Source: Peptoniphilaceae bacterium
GTDB lineage: Bacteria; Bacillota; Clostridia; Tissierellales; Peptoniphilaceae
Length of the DNA stretch: 33,501 nucleotides
Direction of reading: 5' to 3'
Assembly (NCBI GenBank): GCA_028723425.1
Contig: JAQYEZ010000044.1
Location: 32,001 to 65,501 of the forward strand
The stretch's first letter is position 1. Each line of letters opens with the position of its first letter. The position numbers were made by a program, and so were the translations under genes. The notes under the pieces are model-generated. The model did no database searches and was not told the origin of the DNA. It worked only from the letters and a program-made list of their open reading frames with translations. This document shows, in pieces, positions 32,394-33,501 of the stretch.

Positions 32394-33200
32394 TTAATAA
32401 ATTAACCAAATACTCACTATTTGATCTTTTAGTTGGTCAAAGCTCCGCGAATTTTCAGTATTTTTTAGGGAGTTTGGATCGTTAATAATAAACTTTCCAT
32501 TTTCATAAGTATCTATAACCAAGATATGTCCTGATAAAGTAAAATTACCAGGTCCAACAGAAACAATTAAAGGCCCTTTTTCTAAAGCATTTATCATACT
32601 TTCTTCATCTATAGATATATTTTCTATAGACCTTTGATATTTATTAGCTTCATCTGTAAAAAATTGCCATGATATGCCATTTTCACTCATATAAGAATTT
32701 GCATCTTCTGCAATGGTTAGGGGAGTGATGGAAGAATCATTTTCTAATCTTGCTAAGACCATAGCCATTGATGTAGGTCCACATCCGGCAAAACCAATAT
32801 TAGAGGAAGATAATGATTTATAAGCCCATCTTTTGTCCCGTTGGATATAGTAAGGTGTTAGTCTATTATAGTCTTTGCTTACTCCTTCTTGATAAGGAAA
32901 ATCTGTAATATTATTTTCATAGTTATATACGAATTCTATTGTATCTGAATCATTGCCAATGAGTTTTTGTTCAATGTCACTTAAAGAATCAAAATTTTCC
33001 CAAAGCCATAGAACCATAGGATTATTATTAGCTTCTTTTTCGAGATTATTTTTTAGCTTACTATAATCAGCAGTTTTTTCTTGTCTGTAAGATAAATCAA
33101 AAATGCTAGCTAAATTAAAAGTTTCTCTAATTTTAAAAAAAGAAATAAGACCTACAAAGAGTATTGAAATTAGTAAGAGTCTTTTTATGAATTTTTTCAT
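32394..33200 (-). CDS. Membrane-anchored C39-like cysteine peptidase
   Basis: The 268-residue protein has a basic N-terminus and one hydrophobic segment (about 8-23), acting as anchor or signal. A helical linker leads to a papain-like C39_2 domain (about 112-268). Predicted active-site residues are Gln120 in YYIQRDKRW, Cys140 in GCGPTSMAM, His225 in GHILVID and Asp241 in NDPN. It is a stand-alone domain, not the ABC-exporter type that trims double-glycine leaders. It probably acts outside the cell, with substrate unknown. A weak TTAGGT precedes the ATG. The tRNA-Lys promoter follows immediately. Confidence 0.85.
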   Translation of the reverse strand: MKKFIKRLLLISILFVGLISFFKIRETFNLASIFDLSYRQEKTADYSKLKNNLEKEANNNPMVLWLWENFDSLSDIEQKLIGNDSDTIEFVYNYENNITDFPYQEGVSKDYNRLTPYYIQRDKRWAYKSLSSSNIGFAGCGPTSMAMVLARLENDSSITPLTIAEDANSYMSENGISWQFFTDEANKYQRSIENISIDEESMINALEKGPLIVSVGPGNFTLSGHILVIDTYENGKFIINDPNSLKNTENSRSFDQLKDQIVSIWLIY

Positions 33201-33306
33201 ATTTTACCTAACTTTCTATAATGCTATCTATTTTCCTATCACGATCTTACTACAAAGGTTTCTATTTAACAATTAAAGAGATTTTACTTTAAAAATATGA
33301 GAATTG

Positions 33307-33315
33307 TGATATAAT
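33307..33315 (+). promoter_or_regulatory. Extended -10 promoter at the right edge
   Basis: TGATATAAT at 33307-33315 fits TGnTATAAT; no good -35 is visible. It would transcribe the leader and the truncated gene at 33462. The preceding 33201-33306 bases hold no other supported feature. Confidence 0.55.
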
Positions 33316-33325
33316 GTAAAAATAA

Positions 33326-33396
33326 TGTTTCTTGGCACCCATTATAAAAAAATCAAGGAGGTGTAGAACGCAAGTGATATTGTCATAGTAGAAACA
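33326..33396 (+). other. Possible structured leader with a buried Shine-Dalgarno
   Basis: TGTTTCT at 33326-33332 pairs with AGAAACA at 33390-33396, enclosing CACC (33336-33339), which can pair with GGTG (33360-33363) at the end of an AAGGAGG site (33355-33361). Only a 4-codon frame (GTG at 33374) follows that site before a stop. This could be an RNA regulator, or the remains of a host gene start interrupted by a mobile element. Confidence 0.35.
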
Positions 33397-33461
33397 CAAA
33401 TAAATTTGTCAGTAATTCAATTAAAAATATTGTAAAATTATCTCTTAGGAGGTAATTGAAA

Positions 33462-33501
33462 ATGAAAAAGGTGGATTTGACTATGAATGAGTATTTTGAA
33501 T
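33462..33501 (+). CDS. N-terminal 13 codons of a truncated gene, possibly a transposase
   Basis: ATG 33462 has AGGAGG (33447-33452) 9 bases upstream and reads MKKVDLTMNEYFE to the window edge. The opening resembles the N-termini of ISNCY/IS1202-type transposases, which begin with MKK(V/I)xLxM and then a helix-turn-helix. Thirteen residues are too few to be sure, and another gene type is possible. Confidence 0.4.
   Translation, partial: MKKVDLTMNEYFE

Noticed and set aside
1..33501. CRISPR array, prophage, toxin-antitoxin or restriction system
   Set aside because: No regularly spaced repeats, integrase, capsid or defence-type gene pairs were seen; most of the window is core housekeeping genes.

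Overview
The window is a gene-dense, very AT-rich chromosomal segment. It most resembles a low-GC, non-spore-forming anaerobic Firmicute of the Tissierellales (Peptoniphilaceae, Anaerococcus-like). Direct evidence is strong AGGAGG ribosome sites, an IspH-ribosomal S1 fusion of clostridial type, a V/A-type ATPase operon and a clostridial housekeeping gene order. The genus is inferred; no 16S or marker search was possible.

Layout. (1) 1-3644, plus strand: tail of fakA/yloV, recG, rsmD, coaD and a conserved coiled-coil protein, ending in a terminator shared with the convergent tmcAL (3709-4875, minus). (2) A 361-bp AT-rich divergent intergenic region leads to an extended -10 promoter at 5203 and a compact plus-strand cluster of 16 genes: efp, asp23-like, nusB, xseA, xseB, ispA, argR, recN, nudF-like, scpA, scpB, rluB, a BaiN-like flavoprotein, cmk, plsC and ispH-rpsA. 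Many genes overlap by 1-23 bases. A terminator at 17943-17981 lies directly before miaB. The cluster covers translation, DNA repair, chromosome segregation, isoprenoid and phospholipid synthesis. Genes that often sit here in spore-formers (dxs, tlyA, spoIVB, spo0A) are absent. (3) 19402-27947: a V/A-type ATPase operon in the order C, I(N-terminal)+G-like, I(C-terminal), K, F, E, A, B, D. It is driven by a promoter whose -35 box lies in a perfect 20-bp palindrome. Its architecture is unusual: subunit I is split in two, a G/H-like stalk helix appears fused to the first half, there is no separate G gene, and subunit F is short. (4) 28078-31280: a small membrane protein (minus), a lipoprotein with two FMN-binding-like repeats resembling PplA/Cad, L-lactate dehydrogenase and a DUF4298 protein. 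Rex-like and Fur-like sites sit in the control regions. (5) 31322-33200, minus strand: an ECF transporter S component, tRNA-Lys(CTT) with a consensus promoter and terminator, and a membrane-anchored C39-like cysteine peptidase. The right edge holds a promoter, a possible structured leader and the first 13 codons of a gene that may be a transposase.

The observations most worth following are the rearranged V-ATPase I/G genes, the paired intact and degenerate flavinylation motifs in the lipoprotein, the ArgR protein lacking the usual arginine-binding residues, and redox/iron-type operators near the lipoprotein and ldh. All family assignments come from reading the sequence, without database searches.
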